A stretch of DNA of 64,000 nt from DASUPK01 sp963782345. Its GTDB lineage: Bacteria > Actinomycetota > Thermoleophilia > Solirubrobacterales > 70-9. The stretch covers positions 124,001-188,000 of the forward strand of contig CAWAJF010000005.1 in NCBI GenBank assembly GCA_963782345.1, written 5' to 3'. The notes below the pieces were generated by a model. The model had not been told where the DNA came from. It searched no databases and saw only the letters and a list, made by a program, of their open reading frames with translations. This document shows positions 25,589 through 33,748 of the stretch, piece after piece; the stretch's first letter is position 1, and every line of letters begins with the position of its first letter. The position numbers and the translations under genes are program-made.

Positions 25589-26080
25589 TCATTCAGGTGA
25601 CCCGGGCGGCTTGCGCCCGGCGAACGCCCGCTCGATCTCCTCGAGCTGATGGTCCACATCCCGGTCCTGGACCATCGCCCTCAGTGCCGCGGCGACGCTT
25701 CTCGACCAAAACAGGCGGGCAACGGCGATCTCCTGGTCCCCGGCGTCGTCCTCGCGCAGCTCGGCCCACTCGACCTTGACCCTGACGCCCGCGATCCCGG
25801 GTGCGTCCTCCGGCAGTCGGGCCCCGCTTCCGTAGAGCGTGAGCCGGGCGCTCCAGCCCTGCTCGCAGAGCCGGTCCATCTCCGCCCAGGTTCGGCTCTC
25901 GGCCGAAGGCTGACGGCGCTTGCGCTTTCGGCCGACCAGCAGTACCGCCCCGAACAGGAGCATGCCGAGCGCCAGCCCGATCACCAATGCCAGCCATTCC
26001 GGCACGACCGTGCTGGGCGAGGGGCTCGGCTGCTCGCGAATCGGCAGCGCGGCCAGATGGAGAGGGACCACGATGCTCAT
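25589..26080 (-). CDS. Single-pass membrane protein of unknown function
   Basis: 163 aa from ATG 26080. A short Pro/Ser-rich N-terminus (1-28) precedes one membrane helix (about 29-50) and a basic stop-transfer RKRKRRQ. The remaining 110 residues should be cytosolic, with predicted mixed alpha/beta content (GVRVKVEWAELRE) and an acidic helix near the end. No family is recognised. It follows the exonuclease gene on the same strand with a 14-base gap, so it may belong to the exonuclease/CBS operon. Confidence 0.65.
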   Translation of the reverse strand: MSIVVPLHLAALPIREQPSPSPSTVVPEWLALVIGLALGMLLFGAVLLVGRKRKRRQPSAESRTWAEMDRLCEQGWSARLTLYGSGARLPEDAPGIAGVRVKVEWAELREDDAGDQEIAVARLFWSRSVAAALRAMVQDRDVDHQLEEIERAFAGRKPPGSPE

Positions 26081-26094
26081 CACTGCGACTTACG

Positions 26095-26760
26095 CTACCC
26101 CGGATCATTCGGATGCATGCGAACCGCAATGGGCCGGGACAGCGACTCGAGCGCCCCGACGGTGAGCGGCTCGATCCGATCCAGGTGCGTGGCGAGCGCC
26201 AGGAAGACCTGGGCCGTGGTCAGCGCATCTCCATCGGCGTGATGCGGGCGATGCACCGGCAGGCCGAGTGAGCGGGCCAGCCCGGAGAGTCCGGGCCGGC
26301 GGCGCGGTCCGGGCGAGAGCTTCGCCAGCGCGCGGGACAGTGGACCCTGCCGGCGTCGCGAGAGCTCCGCCGCGAGGGGCGCCGTGTCGACGATCGGGTT
26401 TCGGAGGTGCAGGCCGTGGGCCTCGAGGGCGGCGCTCAGAAAGGACTCCTCGATCCCGGCGACGTGGGCGACCAGCACGCGGCCGGTCAGCGCGGCGAGG
26501 AGCTCGTCGAGGACCCGGTCGAGCGGCGCCGCGGCCTCCAGGTCGGCGCGGCGCAACCCGTGGATCCGGATCGTCTCCGGCCCTGGCATTCGTCGCGGCC
26601 TGACCAGGTGATGGACCGAGTCCCGAACCCGAATCCTGCCTCCTGAGATTCCCACTGTCGCAAATGAGGCGATCTCGTCGATGGACGGGTCCAGTCCGGT
26701 GAGCTCGAGGTCGACGACGCTGTAGGCCGCCTCGCGCCAGGGCGTAGAGCCACCCGGCAT
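26095..26760 (-). CDS. DnaQ-like (DEDDh) 3'-5' exonuclease domain protein
   Basis: 221 aa. Exo I motif VVDLELTG has the Asp-x-Glu pair; Exo III is HHADGDALTT with the His-Asp pair. Exo II reads VAHVAGIEESFL where most relatives have HNAxFD, so the metal-binding Asp appears replaced by Glu. Activity is therefore uncertain. The gene lies 44 bases after a cNMP/CBS/DUF294 gene on the same strand, a pairing common in bacteria. It may be an oligonuclease or nucleotide-processing enzyme rather than a replication proofreader. Confidence 0.82.
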   Translation of the reverse strand: MPGGSTPWREAAYSVVDLELTGLDPSIDEIASFATVGISGGRIRVRDSVHHLVRPRRMPGPETIRIHGLRRADLEAAAPLDRVLDELLAALTGRVLVAHVAGIEESFLSAALEAHGLHLRNPIVDTAPLAAELSRRRQGPLSRALAKLSPGPRRRPGLSGLARSLGLPVHRPHHADGDALTTAQVFLALATHLDRIEPLTVGALESLSRPIAVRMHPNDPG

Positions 26761-26804
26761 TGGCGCCTCCAGGTAGGCGGTCGCGGCGTCTGTGCGGCTC
26801 TGGC

Positions 26805-28601
26805 TCAGATCCTTCCTCGGGCGAGGTCGAGCTTTCTCTCCATCGATCGCTGGATGGCGGCCACCTCGCGGAACGCGTCGCGCAGGTACCTCCTGTAGAG
26901 CGGCTCGAACGTCCTCGGGTCGAGGTGATCGTCGGGTTGCTCCCCGCGCTCCAGCTGGCGGACCTGATGCTCCAGCCGCAATTCCGCGAACAGCTCGTAG
27001 GCATGCTCGAGCGAGCCTGCCTCGTCCTCCTCGAGCGTCCCGGCGTCGCAGGCGGCGTGTAGCCGATCGATCGTCGACGTGTCCCTGGTCTCCGCGCCCA
27101 GCGCGGCGACGCGAGCCATGTTCACGACAGGGCCGATCCCGCCACGCTTGATGTCCAGCGTGCCGCGATGCTCACCGCCGTGCTCCACGACGATGTCCCG
27201 TAGAAACCCGGTCGGAGGCCTCGTCGCGATTGCGGATCTGAGCATCGAGCGGATCAGCCGCGAGCGGTGCCGCTCCTCCCAGAGGAAGTTCCGCGGGTCG
27301 AGGTCCGGTGGGCCGTGGACGACGCGCGCGTCCATCGTGATCGAGATGGCGAGGCCCACCCGCTCATCGGTCTGGCGCTCCAGCCAATCGTGGATCGCCT
27401 CCGCCCATTGATCGCTCGAGCTGGCGGAGAAGTCCCCCGTGGCCGTGACCCCGTGTGGATCGAGGTTCCAGCGGACCTCGCTCATGCAGTCCGCAACGCC
27501 GGAGGCGATCGCCCGCATGTACCCGACAACGGGCTCGTCCGCGGGCTGCTCGAGGGCGCGATCGCGCCACGCCATGCCGGAGTCGATGTCGGAGGAAGGC
27601 ATGGGCTCGCGGCGACCATGACTGCCGAGCGCGAGCCAGGCGAACTCCGCGGGCGGGTCGCCAAGCTTCGCCTGGGTGAGCTCGATCGCCCGCCGAGTCA
27701 GTGCATCCGCGATCGCCGAGATCACCTTCCCGATCCGGGGCGCGCTCATCCCGGCTCGATGCATCGAGACCACCGTCGGGCGCAGCGTCGACGCGGCCGC
27801 TTCGAGCTCCGCGGTGCTCGTGGATTCGGCGATCGCGCGGCGCAGCAGGAGGGGTCCCCGGCGCTCGGCCGCAAGCATGTCGGCGCTGTCGATCATCCCG
27901 ATCAACTCCAGCGTGTCGGAGAGCACGGGCACGTGATGGACGTCGTGCTCCAGCATCGTCAGCATCACGTCCGTCCCCGGCCGGTCGGGGCCGACCGCGA
28001 TCGCCGGGACGGTCGTGACCGCGGTCACCGGTGCCTCGGCGGGAAGCCCCTTCGCAACGGCTCGGGCGCGCAGGTCGCGGTCCGTGACGATGCCCAGCGC
28101 GCCGTCGGCTCCGCGGATCAGGGCCGCGCTCTGCCCCCGGTCGGTCATCGCCCGCGCCGCGTCGCGCAGCGAGGCATCCGGGCCAATCTCGAGGGCGGGC
28201 CCGCGAACCAGTGCGGAAGCGGGGGCGGCCGACGGGTCCGCATCGGCGCCCGCCCGCCGGGAAGCGGCGAGCAGAGGCACCACCCGAGACGCGGGCAGCG
28301 CGTAGGTGAGGGTGTCCTCGGCCGCCCTTGCCTCGAGGTGAGGGGATCGCCGCGAGAGCGTCGCGCGTCCGAAGAGCTCTCCCTCATCGATCCGATCGAC
28401 GACGCGCCCCTCATCAACCAGCTCCACGGCGCCCCGCCGGACGGCCCGCACCACCTCCGCGGGGGACCCCCCGTGCGGGTAGATCGTGCTCCCTGCGGCG
28501 AAGAACTCCACTTCGGCGTCGGCCGCGAGAGCCTCGAGCGCCGCCTGATCGAGTCCGCTGAAAGGGTCTCGCCCCCCCAGGAACTCGGCAATGTCGTGCA
28601 T
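26805..28601 (-). CDS. cNMP-binding / CBS / DUF294 putative nucleotidyltransferase signalling protein
   Basis: 598 aa. Cyclic-nucleotide-like beta-barrel (about 12-115), two CBS motifs (about 140-255; DASLRDAARAMTDRGQSAAL and PGTDVMLTMLEHDVHHVPVL), a DUF294 domain with the nucleotidyltransferase signature GSHGRREPMPSSDIDSG (about 325-341), and the DUF294 C-terminal substrate-binding helices. The conserved Gly-Ser...Asp-x-Asp residues are intact, so uridylylation or adenylylation of a partner is possible. It heads the exonuclease operon. CBS domains suggest control by an adenosine nucleotide. Confidence 0.88.
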   Translation of the reverse strand: MHDIAEFLGGRDPFSGLDQAALEALAADAEVEFFAAGSTIYPHGGSPAEVVRAVRRGAVELVDEGRVVDRIDEGELFGRATLSRRSPHLEARAAEDTLTYALPASRVVPLLAASRRAGADADPSAAPASALVRGPALEIGPDASLRDAARAMTDRGQSAALIRGADGALGIVTDRDLRARAVAKGLPAEAPVTAVTTVPAIAVGPDRPGTDVMLTMLEHDVHHVPVLSDTLELIGMIDSADMLAAERRGPLLLRRAIAESTSTAELEAAASTLRPTVVSMHRAGMSAPRIGKVISAIADALTRRAIELTQAKLGDPPAEFAWLALGSHGRREPMPSSDIDSGMAWRDRALEQPADEPVVGYMRAIASGVADCMSEVRWNLDPHGVTATGDFSASSSDQWAEAIHDWLERQTDERVGLAISITMDARVVHGPPDLDPRNFLWEERHRSRLIRSMLRSAIATRPPTGFLRDIVVEHGGEHRGTLDIKRGGIGPVVNMARVAALGAETRDTSTIDRLHAACDAGTLEEDEAGSLEHAYELFAELRLEHQVRQLERGEQPDDHLDPRTFEPLYRRYLRDAFREVAAIQRSMERKLDLARGRI

Positions 28602-28609
28602 TCGCTAGC

Positions 28610-28990
28610 TCAGCCGGAGAGCGCCGAGGCCGCTTCCTCGACCGTCGGCCTGATCGGGATCACGCGGTCGATGCCCATCACCGAGAGGATCCGGAGGATC
28701 TGCTCGCTGGACGCGGCGACGGCCAGATGCTCGGAGCCATCCCGCGGGTTCTGCGCTTCGCGCGAGAGCAGCAGCGCGCGAACGCCGCTCGAGTCGATGA
28801 ACTCGCACTCGGTCAGGTCAACCACGAGCCCCGTGGAATCGGCGGCGAGGGCGTTGCGCAGCTCGCCGCGCAGCTCCTCCTCGTGGGACATGTCGACCTC
28901 GCCCGCCACGCGGACGACATGGACATCGTCAGGACCCGGTCCCGAGCTGATCTCGAACTGCGGGATATCTGCGCTAGGAGTTGCCGACAT
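28610..28990 (-). CDS. STAS-domain anti-sigma-factor antagonist
   Basis: 126 aa. SpoIIAA-like fold: VHVVRVAGEVDMSHEEEL and VVDLTECEFIDSSGVRALLLS. Ser67 in the DSSG motif is the expected phosphorylation site for a partner serine kinase/anti-sigma factor. No such kinase gene is in the window, so its partner is elsewhere. It lies between the CBS/DUF294 gene (8 bases downstream) and the GGDEF-EAL gene, all on the minus strand. Confidence 0.88.
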   Translation of the reverse strand: MSATPSADIPQFEISSGPGPDDVHVVRVAGEVDMSHEEELRGELRNALAADSTGLVVDLTECEFIDSSGVRALLLSREAQNPRDGSEHLAVAASSEQILRILSVMGIDRVIPIRPTVEEAASALSG

Positions 28991-29038
28991 GCGTCCCCCT
29001 CGGACAACTGAGGTGAATGCACATTGTACCCGGCGGGA

Positions 29039-31447
29039 TCAGCCCAATGCCGGCATCGGCTGCTCGAGCAGGCGCTCGACATGCGCCGCGGGCACGGGCT
29101 CGGAGAAGTGGAAGCCCTGTGCGAAACCGCAGCCGAGCGTGCTCGCCATCCGGACCTGTTCGTCGGTCTCGACCCCCTCGGCGACCACCCCGATGCCGAT
29201 CGTGTTTGCCATCTCGGTGACGGCGCGGACGATCGCGGCATCGTGGGAGCCCTCCGTCAGGTTCTCGACGAAGGATCGATCGAGCTTGATCATCGAGAGC
29301 GGCAGCCGCTTCAGGTAGCCGAGTGAGGAGAAGCCGACACCGAAGTCATCGAGAACCAGGCGGACACCAAGCCCCTTCAGGGATTCCAGGGTGCGCTCGA
29401 CGAAGCTGGTGTCGTCCAGCAACGTGGTCTCGGTGAGCTCCAACCAGAGGCTCGACGGATCGATCCTGTTCGCCCGGACCGAGCCCTCGATGTGGGAGAG
29501 GAGATCCGGGTCCGCGATCTGGCGAGCGGAGAGGTTGACCGCGACCGATACGGGGGCCGAATCGGGATGGAGCTGCTGCCATGCCGCCGCCTGCCGGCAG
29601 GCCTGCTCGATCACCCAGCGGCCGATTGGGACGATCAGCCGCGACTCCTCCGCGACGGGGATGAAGGCCAGCGGGCCCAACATTCCGCGGTCGGGATGGT
29701 TCCAGCGCAGCAGCGCCTCCATGGCCAGGATCGAGCCGTCGCTGAGCTTGATCACCGGCTGGTAGTGGAGCTCCAGCTCCTGGCGCTGGATGGCGCGGCG
29801 GAGGTCGTTCTCGATCTGCATGTGCTCGACCACGCGCGAGCGCATCACCTCGTCGAAGATCTCGTAGCCGCCCCGGCCCCGCTCCTTGGCGCGATACAGG
29901 GCGGAATCGGCGTCGCGGATCAGGGCCTCCGGCGCCTCGTTGCCACCTCCGATCGCGATTCCGACGCTGGCGCTGACGAAGTGCTCCCGCCCGCGCAGGA
30001 TGAAGGGCCGAGACAGGACCTCGGCGATCCGCTCGGCGATGCGCGTGGCGCCACGCTCGTTGCCGACGTCCTCCGCCAGCACGGCGAACTCGTCTCCGCC
30101 GAACCGGGCCACGGTGTCGACCGGGCGCAGCGCCTGCTCGATCCGAGGGGCCACGGCGGCGAGGAGCTCGTCGCCGGCGGCGTGACCCAGGCTGTCGTTG
30201 ACGACCTTGAACTGATCGAGGTCGAGGAAGAGCACCGCGATCGGCGTCTGCCGCCGAGCCGCCACCGAGAGGGCGTGCTCGAGCCGGTCAAGGAAGAGAT
30301 TGCGGTTGGGCAGGCTGGTGAGGGGGTCGTGCAGCGCCTCGTGCTGAGTCCGCTCCTCGGTGCGGCGCCGCTCGATCGCGCTGGCGAGGACGTTGGCGAT
30401 CGCCTGCATGAAGGAGACGTCCTCCTGGCTGAACTCGCGCACCTTCCGGGAGCCGACGCCGAGGATGCCGTAAGGCTCGCCCTTCCCCTTGATCAGCACG
30501 ATCACCGCGCTCCTCATGCCCGCCTTCGCCTGGAGATCGGATTCCTCGAAGCGAGTCTCCGTCCGCCAGTCGATGACCACGGTGGGGAGGCCGGTCGCCA
30601 GCGCGTAGCCCGACTGGGACTGATAGCCGGTGGGCACCTTGGTCTTGCCGACCTCGTCCTCCCGCAGCCCGACGGCCGAGATCAGCAGGAGCTCGTCGCC
30701 GCCGGGGAGCAGCTTCATCACGCCCCCGATGTCGATGTTGAGGACCTTGTCCATCAGCAGGGTGGCCTCATCGGTGAGCACGTCAATGTCGGCGCCCCGC
30801 AGAGCCCGCTGGCCGAAGCGCGCGACCTCCATCTGCTGATCGGTCTGCAGGCGACTCGACTCCTCGCTGCGAGTGAGGGCGGCCGCGGTATCGGCAAGAT
30901 GTCGGCGCCGGGCGGCCTGGTTGCGAGCCTCCCAGGCGGCCAGCAGGGCCACGCAGCCGCCCGCAAACAGCCCGAAGCCGCGCAGCGGCAAGCCGCCGCC
31001 CACCCCGAACGCCACGACGAAGACGGCGATCAGGTCGGCGATCCCGACGAGGACGATCGTCCGGGCCGGGTAGGAGAGGGCCGCGAACAGGAAGGGCAGC
31101 ACCAGCAAAGACATGTAGCCGCTCTCGGACCCGCCGTCGAGCCCGGCGATGCCGACGATCAGGGCGATGTCGGTAATGGACCAGGCGAGGAAGAAGACCT
31201 CGGAGTGCCGGCTGCGGATGATTCGCTCGAGCGGCATGGCGCGAAGCAGCGGGGCGCTCAGCAGGCCAACCGCGATCAGGGCGAGGATGATGACCCGGTT
31301 TGGCCGGTCCCATTCGCCCACCGCGTAGAGGGCGGCGCCGAGGCAGACGACGACCGAGAGCCAGACGCCGACCTTGATCGAGGCCAACCGGGTCTGGATT
31401 TCGTGCTCGGTGACGTCACCGGCCCCCGCCGGCGTGATCTCCCCCAT
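29039..31447 (-). CDS. Membrane GAF-GGDEF-EAL cyclic-di-GMP turnover protein
   Basis: About 802 aa from ATG 31447; an upstream ATG at 31570 stays in frame but would overlap the divergent SnoaL-like gene, so I prefer the inner start. Order: six membrane helices (about 30-190), coiled linker, GAF domain (about 230-370), GGDEF domain with an intact FGGDEF motif, and EAL domain with MEALLRW and a DDFGVG loop. Both domains have canonical catalytic residues, so it could make and break c-di-GMP. The signal sensed by the membrane and GAF parts cannot be read. Confidence 0.88.
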   Translation of the reverse strand: MGEITPAGAGDVTEHEIQTRLASIKVGVWLSVVVCLGAALYAVGEWDRPNRVIILALIAVGLLSAPLLRAMPLERIIRSRHSEVFFLAWSITDIALIVGIAGLDGGSESGYMSLLVLPFLFAALSYPARTIVLVGIADLIAVFVVAFGVGGGLPLRGFGLFAGGCVALLAAWEARNQAARRRHLADTAAALTRSEESSRLQTDQQMEVARFGQRALRGADIDVLTDEATLLMDKVLNIDIGGVMKLLPGGDELLLISAVGLREDEVGKTKVPTGYQSQSGYALATGLPTVVIDWRTETRFEESDLQAKAGMRSAVIVLIKGKGEPYGILGVGSRKVREFSQEDVSFMQAIANVLASAIERRRTEERTQHEALHDPLTSLPNRNLFLDRLEHALSVAARRQTPIAVLFLDLDQFKVVNDSLGHAAGDELLAAVAPRIEQALRPVDTVARFGGDEFAVLAEDVGNERGATRIAERIAEVLSRPFILRGREHFVSASVGIAIGGGNEAPEALIRDADSALYRAKERGRGGYEIFDEVMRSRVVEHMQIENDLRRAIQRQELELHYQPVIKLSDGSILAMEALLRWNHPDRGMLGPLAFIPVAEESRLIVPIGRWVIEQACRQAAAWQQLHPDSAPVSVAVNLSARQIADPDLLSHIEGSVRANRIDPSSLWLELTETTLLDDTSFVERTLESLKGLGVRLVLDDFGVGFSSLGYLKRLPLSMIKLDRSFVENLTEGSHDAAIVRAVTEMANTIGIGVVAEGVETDEQVRMASTLGCGFAQGFHFSEPVPAAHVERLLEQPMPALG

Positions 31448-31542
31448 CACGCTGGAAGTTGCTTCCGCGATGGCTCCGATAGCTTCCCCGAGCGGCGCTG
31501 CCGCGTCATCCGCACTACTGGGGAGATACTGAGGACCATCAT

Positions 31543-32004
31543 ATGTACGACCAGCACGACGTCGAGACACTCGAACGTCAATTCAACGCGGCGATGGAGG
31601 AGGCCGACACCGGCTCGGCCCTCGACGCGGTGAGGCGGATCTATGACGAGTTCGCCAGGGGCGGGACTGCGCTGGAGGCTCTGCTGCACCCTGACTTCCA
31701 GATCCGCATGGAGACCGTCTTCATCGACGGCAAGGTCTACAAGGGCCTGCGTGGGTTCCAGAAGTGGCGTGGCGACATGGAGGAGCTCTTCGAGAAGGAC
31801 AGCTTCAAGCCGGAGGGCCTCCGCGCCGCGGCGGACGGCCGCTGGGTCGTCCTCGGCCGGCTGCAGATCACCCAGAAGGAGAGCGGGGACGAGCTCGACG
31901 TACCGCTCGCCCACGTGCTCGAGCAGAGGGACCGCAAGGTTGCGCGCCTCACCGCCTACTCGGAGATCTCGGCGGCGCTGGAGTCGGTGGGGCTCCCTGT
32001 GTAG
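31543..32004 (+). CDS. SnoaL/NTF2-like protein
   Basis: 153 aa. NTF2-like cone fold expected: helical N-terminus, ALLHPDFQIRMETVFIDGKVYKGLRGFQKW and a final beta sheet ending VARLTAYSEISAALESVG. Proteins of this type are often small ligand-binding or ketosteroid-isomerase-like enzymes; no catalytic residues can be pinned here. Divergent from the GGDEF-EAL gene. A copy of the dispersed hairpin repeat starts 15 bases after its stop. Confidence 0.78.
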   Translation: MYDQHDVETLERQFNAAMEEADTGSALDAVRRIYDEFARGGTALEALLHPDFQIRMETVFIDGKVYKGLRGFQKWRGDMEELFEKDSFKPEGLRAAADGRWVVLGRLQITQKESGDELDVPLAHVLEQRDRKVARLTAYSEISAALESVGLPV

Positions 32005-32019
32005 GGCGAAGCCCGAAAG

Positions 32020-32068
32020 CGACTTGTGAGGGGCGGCCGCCCGTGGCCGCGATCTGATGGCGAAGCCG
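32020..32068 (-). repeat. Inverted partial copy of the 1-196 dispersed repeat
   Basis: By hand alignment 45 of 49 bases match the reverse complement of 18-66, including the GCGGCC/GGCCGC hairpin and the flanking GGCGAAGCCG. It lies in the 160-base space between the convergent genes ending at 32004 and 32165. The GGGGCGGC hairpin of the full unit is missing. Confidence 0.75.
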
Positions 32069-32078
32069 TCCCGCAAAC

Positions 32079-32111
32079 GCGAACGGGCCCCGCTCAGAGG
32101 GACCCGTTCGC
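32079..32111. terminator. Hairpin terminator between convergent genes
   Basis: Arms GCGAACGGGCCC (32079-32090) and GGGACCCGTTCGC (32099-32111) pair over 12 bp with one bulged A, around an 8-base loop. The hairpin sits between the SnoaL-like gene and the convergent secreted-protein gene and probably serves both. The bases after it include GGGGGGTG, not a T-run. Confidence 0.75.
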
Positions 32112-32164
32112 TGGGGGGTGTATGGAGGCGTCGGGCGACGCCGTTTTGTGTGGACGAGCCTTGC

Positions 32165-32686
32165 TTAGGAGCTCGAGCCGCTCGAGCTGGTGCCGGAGTT
32201 GTTGCTCTGGTTCTGGTTCTGGCCCTGCTTGGTGCCCATCGGCGGAGCGCCCGGGGGCGGACCGCACCTGAACCTGTGGATCCGCGGCGGGCCGGCCATC
32301 TGCATGCCCTCGGGCAGCTTGTCCTTGCAGGCCTCGTAGGCCTTCTGGACCTTCTCCCGGTCAGCCTTGCTCGGTGGCTTCGGCGGGCCGTCGCTCGGGC
32401 CGCCCTTGCTCCGATCGGGAGGGCCGGGCGCGCCGTTGTCCTGCATGCACTGGCGGAAGTCCTCCATCTTCTGCTTGTCCGCGGCCGAGAGGTTGTCCCG
32501 GAACATCACGCCAGGGCCACCCGGCCGCGCCGGGCCCCGGGAGTTCTGGACGCCCTTGCCGCCACCGCTGCTGTTGCCGCTGTCGGCCACCGAGATCGCC
32601 GCAAAGGCGATCGCGGTGATGGCCGCAGCGACAAGCGAGAGCGCCACCGGCCCGATTCGCACCGTGAACGTCTTCTTGCCTTTCAT
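32165..32686 (-). CDS. Exported or membrane-anchored Pro/Ser/Gln-rich protein of unknown function
   Basis: 173 aa from ATG 32686 with a GAGGAG ribosome site. N-terminal signal/anchor (about 12-36), a Gly/Ser linker, then a charged helical segment (DNLSAADKQKMEDFRQCMQ and KADREKVQKAYEACKDKLPEG) with two or three cysteines, and a disordered tail of Pro, Asn, Gln and Ser. No family recognised. The helical part with paired cysteines recalls periplasmic stress proteins but no match can be claimed. Upstream, GCCTGAGA repeats suggest control by the MprA-like regulator. Confidence 0.65.
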   Translation of the reverse strand: MKGKKTFTVRIGPVALSLVAAAITAIAFAAISVADSGNSSGGGKGVQNSRGPARPGGPGVMFRDNLSAADKQKMEDFRQCMQDNGAPGPPDRSKGGPSDGPPKPPSKADREKVQKAYEACKDKLPEGMQMAGPPRIHRFRCGPPPGAPPMGTKQGQNQNQSNNSGTSSSGSSS

Positions 32687-32735
32687 CACCACTCCTCTGG
32701 TCGTTGCTGGCTGTGGCGGACATGAAGCCAGCCGC

Positions 32736-32754
32736 GCCTGAGAGGAGCCTGAGA
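32736..32754 (-). promoter_or_regulatory. Perfect octamer direct repeat, likely OmpR-type response-regulator site
   Basis: On the plus strand GCCTGAGA occurs at 32736-32743 and again at 32747-32754 with 3 bases between (11-bp period, one helix turn). OmpR/PhoB regulators typically bind such repeats. A looser copy with the same spacing (TGTTAAGA then GCCTGAGA, 37134-37152) lies before the MprA-like regulator gene. Confidence 0.6.
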
Positions 32755-32759
32755 CCGGG

Positions 32760-33665
32760 CTAAGAAGCGGCTTGAGCTTCGGGCGCCGCGGCCTTGGCCG
32801 CCTGGCGCTCGGGGGCGATCCGGATCACGTTCCAGGCGAGGCCGAGACGCTCCATCGCGGCGATCAGCAGAGCCGAGGGATCGAGCTCCCAGCGGCGCAG
32901 GCCGTGCACGGCGGAGCGCGGGAAGGCGTGGTGGTTGTGGTGCCAGGACTCACCGAGGGAGGGGAGGGCGAGCCAGAAGACGTTGGTGGAGTGGTCCTCC
33001 ACGTCGAACCGCCGCGATCCGAGGAAGTGGCAGATCGAGTTGACGCTCCAGGTGACGTGGTGGACGAAGAAGACGCGAACGAGCCCGCCCCAGAGCAGGC
33101 CGGTGGCCGCTCCGAGCAGGGTGCCTGTGAGCAGGAAGCCGATCGCCGCCGGAATCGCCAGCCCGAGGAACACGAGGCTGACGAAGCGCCGGTTGATCAG
33201 CCGCATGCCCGGGTCCTCGTAGAGGTCGGGGGCATAGCGCTTCCAATCCGCGCGGCCGTGCTCCGAGAGCAGCCAGCCCATGTGCGCGTGCCCGAGGCCC
33301 CGGAGGACCCCGATCACGCCCTCGCCGTGTCCGACGTGCGGGCTGTGTGGGTCGCCCTCTACGTCGGTGTGCGCGTGGTGCTTGCGATGGTCGGCCACCC
33401 AGGCGATCACCGATCCCTGCACGGCCATCGAGCCGAGCACCGCGAAGGCGTACTCGGTCGGCTTGTGGGTGCGGAACGAGCGATGGGTGAGCATCCGGTG
33501 GTACCCCACCGTGATTCCCGTGGCGGTGATCACATACATGACGGCGAACAGCGCCAGGTCGTGCCAGCTCACCACTCGGCCCCAGAGCAGGACGATCGCC
33601 GCCAGCGTGGCCGCGAAGGGCACCACCATGGCGCCGAGGTTGGCGATCTTGGCCGCTCGGTTCAT
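32760..33665 (-). CDS. Acyl-CoA/fatty-acid desaturase (delta-9 type)
   Basis: 301 aa integral membrane di-iron desaturase. The three histidine boxes are HRMLTH, DHRKHHAHTD and ESWHHNHHAFP; four membrane helices are expected. The family introduces a cis double bond in acyl chains, maintaining membrane fluidity. Alanine-rich C-terminus. Divergent from a PucR regulator, with a readable promoter (33686-33714) and repeats nearby, so it is probably that regulator's target. Confidence 0.93.
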   Translation of the reverse strand: MNRAAKIANLGAMVVPFAATLAAIVLLWGRVVSWHDLALFAVMYVITATGITVGYHRMLTHRSFRTHKPTEYAFAVLGSMAVQGSVIAWVADHRKHHAHTDVEGDPHSPHVGHGEGVIGVLRGLGHAHMGWLLSEHGRADWKRYAPDLYEDPGMRLINRRFVSLVFLGLAIPAAIGFLLTGTLLGAATGLLWGGLVRVFFVHHVTWSVNSICHFLGSRRFDVEDHSTNVFWLALPSLGESWHHNHHAFPRSAVHGLRRWELDPSALLIAAMERLGLAWNVIRIAPERQAAKAAAPEAQAAS

Positions 33666-33685
33666 GGGGTCAGAGTAGGCGGGAG

Positions 33686-33714
33686 GGATTACAAAGAGTT
33701 AGGATGAATGCCAA
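33686..33714 (-). promoter_or_regulatory. Predicted promoter of the desaturase gene with overlapping direct repeat
   Basis: On the minus strand TTGGCA (33709-33714) and TAATCC (33686-33691) are separated by 17 bases. The heptamer AACTCTT (minus strand) occurs twice, at 33713-33719 overlapping the -35 and at 33694-33700 just upstream of the -10, 19 bases apart, which suggests a regulator site within the promoter. Confidence 0.5.
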
Positions 33715-33730
33715 GAGTTGGATCTAGTTC

Positions 33731-33748
33731 TTGTCATATAGATGACAA
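33731..33748. promoter_or_regulatory. Palindrome TTGTCAT-N4-ATGACAA overlapping the pucR start codon
   Basis: Perfect 7-bp arms at 33731-33737 and 33742-33748 with ATAG between. The right arm contains the ATG at 33742-33744. The position is suited to autoregulation by the PucR-type protein. It is AT-rich in a GC-rich background. Confidence 0.5.

Noticed and set aside
31448..31570. Longer N-terminus for the GGDEF-EAL protein from ATG 31570
   Set aside because: It would overlap the divergent SnoaL-like gene by 28 bases and adds 41 residues without features; the inner ATG at 31447 is more economical. It remains possible.
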